NCBI GenBank assembly: GCA_965248155.1
Contig: CBDFIO010000002.1
Location: 558,001-622,000, forward strand
Length of the DNA stretch: 64,000 nucleotides
Source: RFSX01 sp965248155
GTDB taxonomy: Bacteria > Bacteroidota > Bacteroidia > Chitinophagales > Saprospiraceae
Reading direction: 5' to 3'
The translations under genes were made by a program, and so were the position numbers. Below are positions 56,546 to 64,000 of this stretch, in pieces. The notes beneath the pieces are model-generated. The model had not been told where the DNA came from. It did not search any database and saw only the letters and a program-made list of their open reading frames with translations. Each line of letters begins with the position of its first letter. The stretch's first letter is position 1.

Positions 56546-56576
56546 CAAAGATAAATCAATAAACAACACAAAACAA
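56546..56576 (-). promoter_or_regulatory. Promoter of the 23-codon gene
   Basis: On the minus strand, TTG (56574-56576), exactly 20 bases, then TATCTTTG (56546-56553), identical in its -7 element to the rimP and rRNA promoters of this window. Transcription should start near 56539, 15 bases before the ATG. Confidence 0.75.
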
Positions 56577-57196
56577 TATTTTGTTCAAAATAATTAATAT
56601 TTCTTTTTTTATATTTTTTGTTTGATAATTAATCAATATACCAAATTATATTTTATTTTATGTTTTATTGTAATATGAATAACATCATCGGTTTCAAAGG
56701 GCTTCCAGCCATTTTGATAAGAACAGATCATAAATATAATATTCTGGTTTTTTGGTCTCTGCGTTCATTTCAGAATATATAAGTTTGTTGGTTTCCAAAT
56801 ATTTTTATGACAACCTCACTGTCCCGTGTGATCCCAGATTGTATTTTTGAAGAAAATATTTAGAATTCGGTGCTTAGACACTACCCTCTTTAACGATAGA
56901 ATACAACAGTTTCCATTATTGATAGCTAATATGAAATTTTTAGTTTCCTCTTCCCGGTCACAAAAATATTCAGGACCATATAAAAGACTAGAGCTAAGGG
57001 ATTAATTATTCTGTCAGCCATTTGTATTCAAAAGTTATGTTCAAGCAAAATCATGGTAGAGTATATATGATATGTTTTATATCCTATTATTTATATCATC
57101 AGAGTGGCGAGTATATTTTCAATAAATCAAGTTCCTCTAATAAATCTTGCCCTGATAGCATTGAGACAATAAAATAAAATAACTAAACTTGCACCC
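56577..57196. other. 620-bp AT-rich intergenic region
   Basis: No gene recognised. A 35-codon frame starting ATGAATAACATC near 56675 has no supporting features. The stretch is AT-rich with scattered stops. TAAACTTG shortly before the rhodanese ATG is one mismatch from the -7 consensus and may serve that gene. Confidence 0.4.
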
Positions 57197-57514
57197 ATGA
57201 AAAAAGTCACAGTAACAGAGTTAAAAGCTCTTATGGATTCAGGTTCCGAATTTCAGCTAATTGATGTGCGTGAGCCTCATGAATTTGAATTTGCCAATTT
57301 AGGAGCAGAATTGATCCCACTCCATTCTATTCTTAATCATATCGAAACAATAGCAAAGGACAAGCAGGTCATTTTCCATTGTCGTTCCGGGGCAAGAAGC
57401 GGACAAGCCGTACTTATGCTTGAAACCCAATACGGTATGGAAAACCTATATAACCTTGAAGGTGGAATATTAGCTTGGTCAGATCAAATAGATCCTAAAA
57501 TCCCCAAATATTAA
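57197..57514 (+). CDS. Rhodanese-like domain protein
   Basis: Single-domain rhodanese of 105 residues. The active-site loop has the catalytic Cys in FHCRSGARSGQA near residue 61, LIDVREPHEFEFANLGAELIPL near 21, and NLEGGILAWSDQID near the end. It probably handles sulfane sulfur in the cytoplasm, but the partner is unknown. Its stop overlaps the convergent haem-motif lipoprotein gene by four bases. Confidence 0.92.
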   Translation: MKKVTVTELKALMDSGSEFQLIDVREPHEFEFANLGAELIPLHSILNHIETIAKDKQVIFHCRSGARSGQAVLMLETQYGMENLYNLEGGILAWSDQIDPKIPKY

Positions 57515-57864
57515 TTATCAGGAGCTCCGTCTGCGATCCAGCATTCGAAAAGAGACCGTTGAGCATCTGTGATCGATCCGGTTGCAGGCATAGTTCTAAG
57601 ATCAACGACTGCCCTTTTTAGTCCTCCACCATCTGCCGCATCTTTGAGTCCGGCATAAGATGTAAAATCTCCGTTTGCGAATCCCGCAACATGACATCCT
57701 GCTAAAGCACAACTCGCAATCGCAATAGGAGCAATATCATTAGCGTAACTTACCGTAACATTTTCGCATGTGTCTGCAGGAACCATACCTTCTTCATCAT
57801 CAGAACATGAAGAAATAAAGAACAAACCAAAAACAAGAGAAAAAGTAATAATGCGGAATTTCAT
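57511..57864 (-). CDS. Small lipoprotein with CX4CH haem-like motif
   Basis: 117 residues with lipobox Cys20 (FFISSC). The mature part has SYANDIAPIAIASCALAGCHVAG: Cys52 and Cys57 with His58, spaced CX4CH instead of the normal CXXCH. It then has GDFTSYAGLKDAADGG and a MPATGSI segment whose Met could be the axial ligand. The pattern matches small cytochrome-c-like proteins common in Bacteroidota. Covalent haem attachment through CX4CH is rare, so haem binding is plausible but not certain. Confidence 0.7.
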   Translation of the reverse strand: MKFRIITFSLVFGLFFISSCSDDEEGMVPADTCENVTVSYANDIAPIAIASCALAGCHVAGFANGDFTSYAGLKDAADGGGLKRAVVDLRTMPATGSITDAQRSLFECWIADGAPDN

Positions 57865-57937
57865 AACAATTTATTTAATGAACTTAATCGCGTTAAGATA
57901 TATATTTTATCAAAGTAATAATCGACACTCTTGTCTC

Positions 57938-58951
57938 CTACCAGATATTTACTTCTCTTTCCAGTTGAATCCCAAATTCTTTTTCAACAGATTCAAGAAT
58001 TTTTAGTGACAATTCATAAACTTCCTGACCTGTTGCCTGACCATCGTTAATGATGACAAGCGCCTGGTTTTTATAGGTTCCTGTATGTCCATACATCTTC
58101 CCTTTCCACCCACATTGTTCTATCATCCATCCGGCAGGCAGCTTAACCTTTGTCTCAGAAACCGGATAGTGAGGTATAGAACTATATTTAGTTTTCAATT
58201 CTTTAAGCAATTCAACATGGACAATTGGATTTTTAAAAAAAGAACCAGCGTTTCCAATTACTTTTGGGTCAGGTAATTTAGACTGCCGAATACTTATTAC
58301 AGCATTGGATACATCTTGAATCGATGCTTCCGTGATATGCATTTCTCCAAGACGATTCTTAATATCACCATATGAGGTATTAATGAGATGAAAGCCTTTC
58401 TTCGTTAATTTCAAAATGATCTCACTGATAATAAATTGGCCCTTTAATTCTTGCTTAAAAATGCTGCTTCTATATTCAAATGTGCATTCTTTATTATGGA
58501 AGGTATATTCTAATCCGTTCTTAATATTATAAGCTCTTAGAGCATGGAGTACATCTTTTAACTCGACTCCATAGGCGCCAATATTCTGAATAGGGGCAGT
58601 ACCTGCGTTCCCTGGTATAAGTGATAGATTTTCAATTCCCCCCAGATTTTGTTCCATGCTCCAAAGGACGACATCATGCCAGTTTTCGCCTGCAGAGACA
58701 GATAATAATACATATTCTTCTTCTTCGATTAAGACTTCAATCCCTCTGTTTTTTATATGAAAAACAGGGTAATCAATATCCCTGGTAAGCAAAATATTAC
58801 TACCACCGCCTAGGATTTTATATTCACCATGAGCTAGTTCCTGGATATTTTGAAAATCTCCCTTATTCTCAAGTTCAATCAGAGTAGAAAATTCCACCTC
58901 GATATTGAAGGAATTATATGGTCGAGATGAGACATGATTTTTTATAATCAT
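57938..58951 (-). CDS. murB: UDP-N-acetylenolpyruvoylglucosamine reductase
   Basis: FAD enzyme that makes UDP-N-acetylmuramic acid for peptidoglycan. At 337 residues it is a type I MurB. Motifs: ILGGGSNILLT near residue 47 (FAD binding), IPGNAGTAPIQNIGAYGVEL near 113, the catalytic Ser in NAGSFFKNP near 230, and QALVIINDGQATGQEV at the C-terminus. Its ATG shares a base with the TAA of the upstream outer-membrane protein gene. Confidence 0.96.
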   Translation of the reverse strand: MIIKNHVSSRPYNSFNIEVEFSTLIELENKGDFQNIQELAHGEYKILGGGSNILLTRDIDYPVFHIKNRGIEVLIEEEEYVLLSVSAGENWHDVVLWSMEQNLGGIENLSLIPGNAGTAPIQNIGAYGVELKDVLHALRAYNIKNGLEYTFHNKECTFEYRSSIFKQELKGQFIISEIILKLTKKGFHLINTSYGDIKNRLGEMHITEASIQDVSNAVISIRQSKLPDPKVIGNAGSFFKNPIVHVELLKELKTKYSSIPHYPVSETKVKLPAGWMIEQCGWKGKMYGHTGTYKNQALVIINDGQATGQEVYELSLKILESVEKEFGIQLEREVNIW

Positions 58952-59574
58952 TAGAGCGCGCTGGCTGGATCAGCAATTTTTTTCAATTTTGGAATATTGA
59001 AATCATATTGTAATCCAATATGTATATTACTCGCTCCATCGATATCAGGATTAAATCCATACCTAATAAATCCTTGCATTGCGAATCCTGACACTCCAAA
59101 TCCATATCCCGCCTGAATCACATAAGTTTTGAAAAACTTCCTTTCACCGCCTCTTTCTTCGAAATCATTATTGAGATAATAGATTTCTGTTTTATTGTAT
59201 TGGACTCCGCCTCCTATAGAATATCCAAACCGACCTTCTTTATTAAGTCCTGAGAGTCCGCCAAAATTAAACTTTCCAATAAATGGGAAAGAAGTAGACC
59301 CTAATCCTTTGTAATCGGCAATACTCAATCCTAATACCCCCCAGTTGGCTTGAGCTTCAGCAGAAAATGAGAAAGACTCACCACCGATCCATATTTTTGG
59401 CCCTAAAGCCAAATTTAACAAGAGGCTACCATTGGAAGCACTCTCTATTCCATCTTTTGGATTTACATATCGATTATAAAGGTCGTGACTTAAAGTCAAG
59501 CCAATTCCAAATTGAGCAATAACAGTAGTCGATAAAAAACAACAAATAAAAATTGGAATGAGTAGCCTTTTCAT
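58951..59574 (-). CDS. Probable outer-membrane beta-barrel protein
   Basis: 207 residues with a signal peptide (MKRLLIPIFICCFLSTTVIAQ). The rest alternates aromatic and small residues in strands such as SFSFSAEAQANWGVLGLSI, FGYSIGGGVQYNKTEIYYL and IQAGYGFGVSGFAMQGFIRYGF. It lacks a C-terminal aromatic but resembles small porin-like barrels of Bacteroidota. The function is unknown. It is coupled to murB by TAATG and follows the TPR/TonB-like gene on the same strand. Confidence 0.65.
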   Translation of the reverse strand: MKRLLIPIFICCFLSTTVIAQFGIGLTLSHDLYNRYVNPKDGIESASNGSLLLNLALGPKIWIGGESFSFSAEAQANWGVLGLSIADYKGLGSTSFPFIGKFNFGGLSGLNKEGRFGYSIGGGVQYNKTEIYYLNNDFEERGGERKFFKTYVIQAGYGFGVSGFAMQGFIRYGFNPDIDGASNIHIGLQYDFNIPKLKKIADPASAL

Positions 59575-59611
59575 AATTGCTTAATTAGTTTCCTTTAATT
59601 TTTTAATTGGT

Positions 59612-60547
59612 TCAAGCGCGCCCTGAAATCTTAAATATAATTGTTCCGCAAGTTTCCTTTCTATCTGATTTAACAAACCAAAACTCTTTTGACTTTCTAA
59701 CAGCCAATGAGATCAAACTTTGAGTACTCAAAGAAGAATCATTGCTATTATATTCTGAAGATGTCACTTTCCCATTTCTGTTAACGCAAATATCAATAGC
59801 AACATTTCCTGAAGTTTCAGAAAGTATTAAAATACTCGGTTGCTGCAATATCTTTCTTCCCCCTAATCCATTTTTAATTTCCAAAGTCAGATCCTCATCA
59901 ATATATATCTCATTTATACTATTGTCAGGGATGTAGACTTCAACTTTTTCTCTTTGAGTTTCAGAACGCTCTTCTTCATTCACCTCACTATCGTTCTCTG
60001 GATTATCACCATTTTTAGCTTTTTTGTCATCCGGAAGCAAATCATCTAAGATGCTTGACAATTTATCTTCTATCTTTTTTACATCTTCTTTTAGTTTATC
60101 CTCCTGACTCACTTCTTCGCTTTCTTTTTCTTCATGAACTTCTTCATCTTTATATTTTTTTGTCTTGCGATGGTCAGGATATAATTTAGATGCAGTTTTC
60201 AAGGTATTTGACGCACCGGCATCGCCAAGCGCTTCTTGAGCTTCTCCAAAAAGCAGTAAGCTCTCATCTTTAATACCAACATGTTCAAATGAAAGAAGAA
60301 GATCTTTCTTTACTCCCCTATATGCGGCTAGAGCATATTTTGCTGAAGCCCTTTTATACAATACATCTTTATATGCAGGATCTTGGTTTACAATCTTATT
60401 GAATTCCGATATTGCTTCTTCATATCTGTCAGTTTCAAGCAAATAATCAGCTTTAACATATATAAATCCTAATTCTTCGTCAAGCGCTTGAGCAATTGAT
60501 TGATTGGCAATCAAAAAGAACAGAAATAATAAACCAAAATTTTTCAT
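59612..60547 (-). CDS. Exported TPR protein with TonB-like C-terminus
   Basis: 311 residues. I chose the ATG at 60547 (MKNFGLLFLFFLIANQSIAQ, signal peptide) over the one six codons upstream. TPR-like helices lie at about 25-115 (YLLETDRYEEAISEFNKIVNQDPAYKDVLYKRASAKYALA), followed by a charged coiled-coil linker (120-195). The last 80 residues (SGNVAIDICVNRNGKVTSSEYN...SKEFWFVKSDR) have the fold pattern of a TonB C-terminal domain. No N-terminal TonB anchor is present, so it is probably a periplasmic helper of unknown role. Confidence 0.65.
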   Translation of the reverse strand: MKNFGLLFLFFLIANQSIAQALDEELGFIYVKADYLLETDRYEEAISEFNKIVNQDPAYKDVLYKRASAKYALAAYRGVKKDLLLSFEHVGIKDESLLLFGEAQEALGDAGASNTLKTASKLYPDHRKTKKYKDEEVHEEKESEEVSQEDKLKEDVKKIEDKLSSILDDLLPDDKKAKNGDNPENDSEVNEEERSETQREKVEVYIPDNSINEIYIDEDLTLEIKNGLGGRKILQQPSILILSETSGNVAIDICVNRNGKVTSSEYNSNDSSLSTQSLISLAVRKSKEFWFVKSDRKETCGTIIFKISGRA

Positions 60548-60792
60548 TGTAATAGTTTTAATCATAATAAAAGTGCAGTTATTTTCTTTTATGACGCATA
60601 AAATGGCAATAGGTTATGTTAAAAGACTTCTATTAGACTTAAATTATAGTTAAATATTGTCAACAACTCAATGTATCAAAAAGTAAACCATCTTTTCAGT
60701 GCAAATTTCGTCTTTTCTTTACTATCATACTGACAAAATGTCACACATGAAGTGCATTTTATATACTTTTGCACAAATTTTATTTATTATCG

Positions 60793-62226
60793 ATGTATAA
60801 CGATAAACTGACTTTAGATAATATAAGCCAAAATTTAGACCCTGATAAACAAGGTCAGGTCTTTATAGATAATTTGGACAAGGATAAAAATGCCAAAAAA
60901 TACTATATAGAAAGTTATGGCTGTGCTATGAATTTTAGCGATTCAGAAATTGTGGCTTCTATACTATCAAGTGAAGGTTTCAGCGCCACCGAAGATATAA
61001 ATCAAGCAGATCTCATATTTGTAAATACCTGCTCAATAAGAGAGAAGGCAGAAGAAAATGTCCGACAAAGATTGCGGGTGTTTGGCAATGTTAAAAAAGA
61101 AAAACCGGGGATTCTAATCGGCGTCTTAGGTTGTATGGCTGAAAGATTGAAATCTAAGTTTCTTGAAGAAGAGAAACTCGTTGACATCGTACTTGGACCA
61201 GATGCATACAGAGATTTACCTAATTTGATTAAAGGCGCTGAAGAAGGTGAAAGAGGAGTCAACGTCCTTTTATCGAGAGAGGAAACATATGCTGATATTG
61301 CACCGGTGCGACTCGGGTCTAATGGCATATCTGGTTTTATTTCCATCATGCGAGGCTGTGACAATATGTGTTCCTTTTGTGTAGTCCCTTTTACAAGAGG
61401 ACGGGAGAGAAGTAGAGATCCGTTTTCTATTATTTCTGAAGCTCACGATCTGTTTGATCAGGGATTTAAAGAAGTTACATTATTAGGTCAGAATGTTGAT
61501 TCATACAAGTGGAAAAATCCTGAAAATAATTCTACTGTGACTTTTGCAGAGTTATTGGTAATGGTCGCAAATGTTAATCCTGATCTTAGGGTTCGTTTTT
61601 CTACTTCCCATCCTAAAGACATTACTGATGAGGTGTTATTTGCTATTCGGGATCATGAAAACATATGCAATTATATTCACTTACCTATCCAATCAGGAAG
61701 CAGCCGGGTACTTAAGTTAATGAACAGAACTTATGATCGCAGCTGGTATGATCAAAAGGTAAAAAGAGTTTATGAGGTCATACCCGATTGCGCCATATCA
61801 GCAGATATAATAAGTGGGTTTTGCACTGAGACCGAAGAAGATCATCTTGAAACTCTCGAAGCTATACGCAAGTCAAAATATACGATGTCATACATGTTCT
61901 TCTATTCTGAGAGGCCTGGAACTCTAGCTGCAAGAAAGTATGAAGATGACATTCCATTAGAAATTAAGAAAAGAAGATTAGCAGAGGTTATAAGAGTTCA
62001 GAGTCATGTATCATTTGAAAACAATAAAGATGATATCGGCAAAGTATTTAAAGTTTTAATCGAAGGAAATTCCAAAAAATCTGATGAGGAGTTTAAAGGG
62101 CGGAATGGTCAATATAAGATGGTGATCTTCCCTAAACAAAACGGTCTTAAAGCTGGTGACTATGTCAATGTGAAAATAAATTCTGTAACCAGTGGTAGCC
62201 TTATAGGAACAATAGTTGACTTATGA
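60793..62226 (+). CDS. miaB: tRNA-2-methylthio-N6-dimethylallyladenosine synthase MiaB
   Basis: Radical-SAM methylthiotransferase acting on tRNA A37. At 477 residues: the N-terminal UPF0004 domain with three cluster Cys (YGCAMNFSD, NTCSIREKA, GCMAERLK), the radical-SAM CxxxCxxC in MRGCDNMCSFCVVPFTRGRERS near residue 194, and a C-terminal TRAM domain. The frame opens at TTG 60769, but that overlaps the -7 element TACTTTTG (60764-60771), so ATG 60793 is the better start. It overlaps the next gene by four bases (ATGA). Confidence 0.95.
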   Translation: MYNDKLTLDNISQNLDPDKQGQVFIDNLDKDKNAKKYYIESYGCAMNFSDSEIVASILSSEGFSATEDINQADLIFVNTCSIREKAEENVRQRLRVFGNVKKEKPGILIGVLGCMAERLKSKFLEEEKLVDIVLGPDAYRDLPNLIKGAEEGERGVNVLLSREETYADIAPVRLGSNGISGFISIMRGCDNMCSFCVVPFTRGRERSRDPFSIISEAHDLFDQGFKEVTLLGQNVDSYKWKNPENNSTVTFAELLVMVANVNPDLRVRFSTSHPKDITDEVLFAIRDHENICNYIHLPIQSGSSRVLKLMNRTYDRSWYDQKVKRVYEVIPDCAISADIISGFCTETEEDHLETLEAIRKSKYTMSYMFFYSERPGTLAARKYEDDIPLEIKKRRLAEVIRVQSHVSFENNKDDIGKVFKVLIEGNSKKSDEEFKGRNGQYKMVIFPKQNGLKAGDYVNVKINSVTSGSLIGTIVDL

Positions 62227-63497
62227 ATCTACAACCCGTAAAACAACGATATGGCGTAGTAGGACGATCCGAAAAATTGGATCACGCCTTAAAAACTGCT
62301 CTTCGAGTAGCCTCGACGGACCTTACTGTACTTATTCAAGGAGAAAGTGGTGTTGGGAAAGAGGTGATTTCTAAAATCATCCATGAATATTCTTCGCGAA
62401 AACACAATCCATTCATTGCAATAAATACAGGTGCAATTCCTGAGGGTACGATAAACTCAGAATTGTTCGGGCATGAAAAAGGAGCATTTACCGGTGCTAC
62501 GGGTGATAGAAAAGGATATTTTGAAACCGCAAATAAAGGAACAATTTTTCTTGATGAGATCGGCGAGATGCCATTAGATACTCAAGCTTATCTACTTCGA
62601 GTGCTTGAAAGTGGTGAATATATCAAAGTAGGTTCTTCTAAAGTTTTAAAAACGGATGTAAGGATTGTAGCCGCCACAAATGTTGATTTGCAAAAAAAAA
62701 TAAATTCCGGAAAATTCAGAGAAGACCTTTTTTACAGATTGAATACTGTTCCAATCCGTGTTCCTGCATTACATGAACGACGGGAAGATATACACATGTT
62801 ATTTAGGAAGTTTGCAAATGATTTTGCTGATAAATACAAAACGGATTCTGTAAGACTTAATGAGTCTGCACGTCAAGTTGTGGAAAATTACAGATGGCCG
62901 GGTAATATTCGTGAATTAAGAAATTTAGTTGAACAGTTATCTGTTTTATCTGAAGACAATATGATCTCAACCGAAGATCTTTTGATCATTGCCCCACAAA
63001 TTGCCAACAGAAACTTACCGGCAAAAAGATCTCAATCTGACCAGCTAGGAGACCTGAAAGAACGTGAAATTCTTTTTAAGTTTTTATTTGAAATGAAAAA
63101 CGATCTTAACGATCTTAAAAAACTTGTATTTGAATTGGTTCAAAGCAATGATTTGAAAATGCCAAGCATCGGAACGCATTCAAGAAACATCAGTGATATT
63201 ACCGATTCTGCAGAATCACCAAGAACAAACACCGACGAGCTGAATCTGGCACAATCTGAAGATCCATTTGCTTTTCAACCCTACCCTTCTAATCCGGTCA
63301 TTATTAAAAATGGGGATCAAGAATACAAAGAAGCAGAAGAAGTCGAAGAAAGTCTTTCTCTTGATGAAAAGACCAAAGAACTGATTCTAAAAGCCTTAAA
63401 AAAACACAAAGGCCGAAGAAAAGATGCTGCTGAGGAATTAGGAATATCAGAAAGAACGTTATATAGGAAGATTAAAGAATATGACATTGCAATTTAA
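62223..63497 (+). CDS. Sigma-54-dependent transcriptional activator
   Basis: 424 residues without a receiver or sensory N-terminal domain. The AAA+ domain starts almost at once: Walker A GESGVGKEVISK near residue 41, the sigma-54 contact loop GAFTGATGDRKG near residue 89, Walker B TIFLDEIGEMP near 106 and the RWPGNIREL motif near 223. A Fis-type HTH lies at the C-terminus (RKDAAEELGISERTLYRKIKEY). The linker (270-375) is acidic and low complexity. The miaB-activator-lptE order is known in Bacteroidota. Lack of a sensor domain suggests control by level or partner proteins. Confidence 0.9.
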   Translation: MNLQPVKQRYGVVGRSEKLDHALKTALRVASTDLTVLIQGESGVGKEVISKIIHEYSSRKHNPFIAINTGAIPEGTINSELFGHEKGAFTGATGDRKGYFETANKGTIFLDEIGEMPLDTQAYLLRVLESGEYIKVGSSKVLKTDVRIVAATNVDLQKKINSGKFREDLFYRLNTVPIRVPALHERREDIHMLFRKFANDFADKYKTDSVRLNESARQVVENYRWPGNIRELRNLVEQLSVLSEDNMISTEDLLIIAPQIANRNLPAKRSQSDQLGDLKEREILFKFLFEMKNDLNDLKKLVFELVQSNDLKMPSIGTHSRNISDITDSAESPRTNTDELNLAQSEDPFAFQPYPSNPVIIKNGDQEYKEAEEVEESLSLDEKTKELILKALKKHKGRRKDAAEELGISERTLYRKIKEYDIAI

Positions 63498-63978
63498 ATC
63501 ACTAATCCTATTCTGTCTGTTATGCTTTTCATCGTGTTATAGTTTTAAAGGCATCTCTATTCCTTCAAACATTAATAGCTATCTCGTTGAAGATTTCACA
63601 CTAATATCAAGAGATGCGCCATCTGACCTGAATCAACAATTTAGTGAAGCCTTGAGAAAAAAAATTCGAGAAGAATCCAGGTTGAGTAACTCCACAGACA
63701 ATCCTGATATCATTTTCAAAGGAACAATCACAAATTATAAAATAAGCTTTGTAGCTCCTGAAGAAGGAAATACAACCAGCTTAAACCGTCTGGAAATATC
63801 GGTTAAAATTGAATATTCTAACGAACTCAATGATGATGATTCCTGGACTAAGAATTATTCTGACTTCGAAGATTATGACAGTACTTCAGATTTTCAATCT
63901 ATACAAGACGGTTTAATTGAGGTCATAACCAATGACATCATGGAGAGAATATTTAATGATGCATTTACCAATTGGTAA
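63481..63978 (+). CDS. lptE: LptE-family lipopolysaccharide assembly lipoprotein
   Basis: 165 residues with lipobox Cys19 (LLCFSSC) and the family opening YSFKGISIPSNINSYLVEDFTL. It is the outer-membrane lipoprotein partner of LptD that helps insert lipopolysaccharide. It overlaps the activator gene by 17 bases in another frame, so it is the third gene of the miaB operon. Sequence identity within LptE is low, so the assignment rests on the pattern and on conserved position. Confidence 0.8.
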   Translation: MTLQFKSLILFCLLCFSSCYSFKGISIPSNINSYLVEDFTLISRDAPSDLNQQFSEALRKKIREESRLSNSTDNPDIIFKGTITNYKISFVAPEEGNTTSLNRLEISVKIEYSNELNDDDSWTKNYSDFEDYDSTSDFQSIQDGLIEVITNDIMERIFNDAFTNW

Positions 63979-64000
63979 ATTTATTATCATAATTTTGAGA

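Noticed and set aside
56675..56785. 35-codon frame in the intergenic region upstream of the rhodanese gene
   Set aside because: No promoter, terminator or recognisable composition supports it.

Overview
The window is AT-rich DNA of a member of the Bacteroidota, probably in or near the Saprospiria/Chitinophagia. The evidence is a type IX secretion sorting domain, promoters of the form TTG-N20/21-TAnnTTTG, a tmRNA tag of Bacteroidota type (GERNFALAA, resume codon Gly), the infB/nusA/rimP order, BatD-like proteins, and a miaB / sigma-54 regulator / LptE run. I name no genus, because I could not compare the 16S gene with a database.

Layout. 0-6 kb: an unknown small gene, then a minus-strand recX-HAD-glyS operon with one-base TAATG overlaps, and uvrA. 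6-12 kb: punA faces a translation operon (rimP-nusA-infB) that ends in a DUF2400-like gene with no standard start codon. 12-21.5 kb: gpmI, pirin, two tandem BatD-like genes, asnS, a Fe/Mn superoxide dismutase and fumC. 21.6-27.1 kb: one complete rRNA operon on the minus strand (16S, tRNA-Ile, tRNA-Ala, 23S, 5S) with a clear promoter. 27-36.9 kb: carotenoid genes crtI-crtB, rpsA, an acyl-CoA ligase, the rpsF-rpsR-rplI operon, a DUF4920 lipoprotein and a DRTGG/BioD-like ATPase. 37-42.6 kb: panC, a flippase-like membrane protein, a heptose-phosphate adenylyltransferase, a Nif3 protein, a zinc-ribbon coiled coil and a TPR protein.

42.6-54.2 kb is an accessory region. It ends at the 3' end of the tmRNA gene, a common integration site. 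It holds a metallo-beta-lactamase-fold gene broken by an in-frame TGA, a subtilisin gene lacking its front half, a 38-residue basic protein, two unknown exported proteins (one with a type IX sorting tail), an IS982-type element beside a tyrosine-recombinase remnant, a lipoprotein with a papain/LRAT-like C-terminus followed by a small membrane protein, and an IS3 element inserted into an older IS3 remnant.

54.2-64 kb returns to core genes: ssrA, a SIMPL protein, purC, an isolated 23-codon gene with its own promoter and terminator, a rhodanese, a small haem-motif lipoprotein, murB and two envelope proteins. Last come miaB, a sigma-54 activator and lptE, which link tRNA modification, regulation and lipopolysaccharide export in one overlapping operon.

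The observations I rate highest are the isolated 23-codon transcription unit at 56.4-56.6 kb, the helix-hairpin-helix tail shared by ribosomal proteins S1 and S6, and the decayed but structured island next to ssrA.
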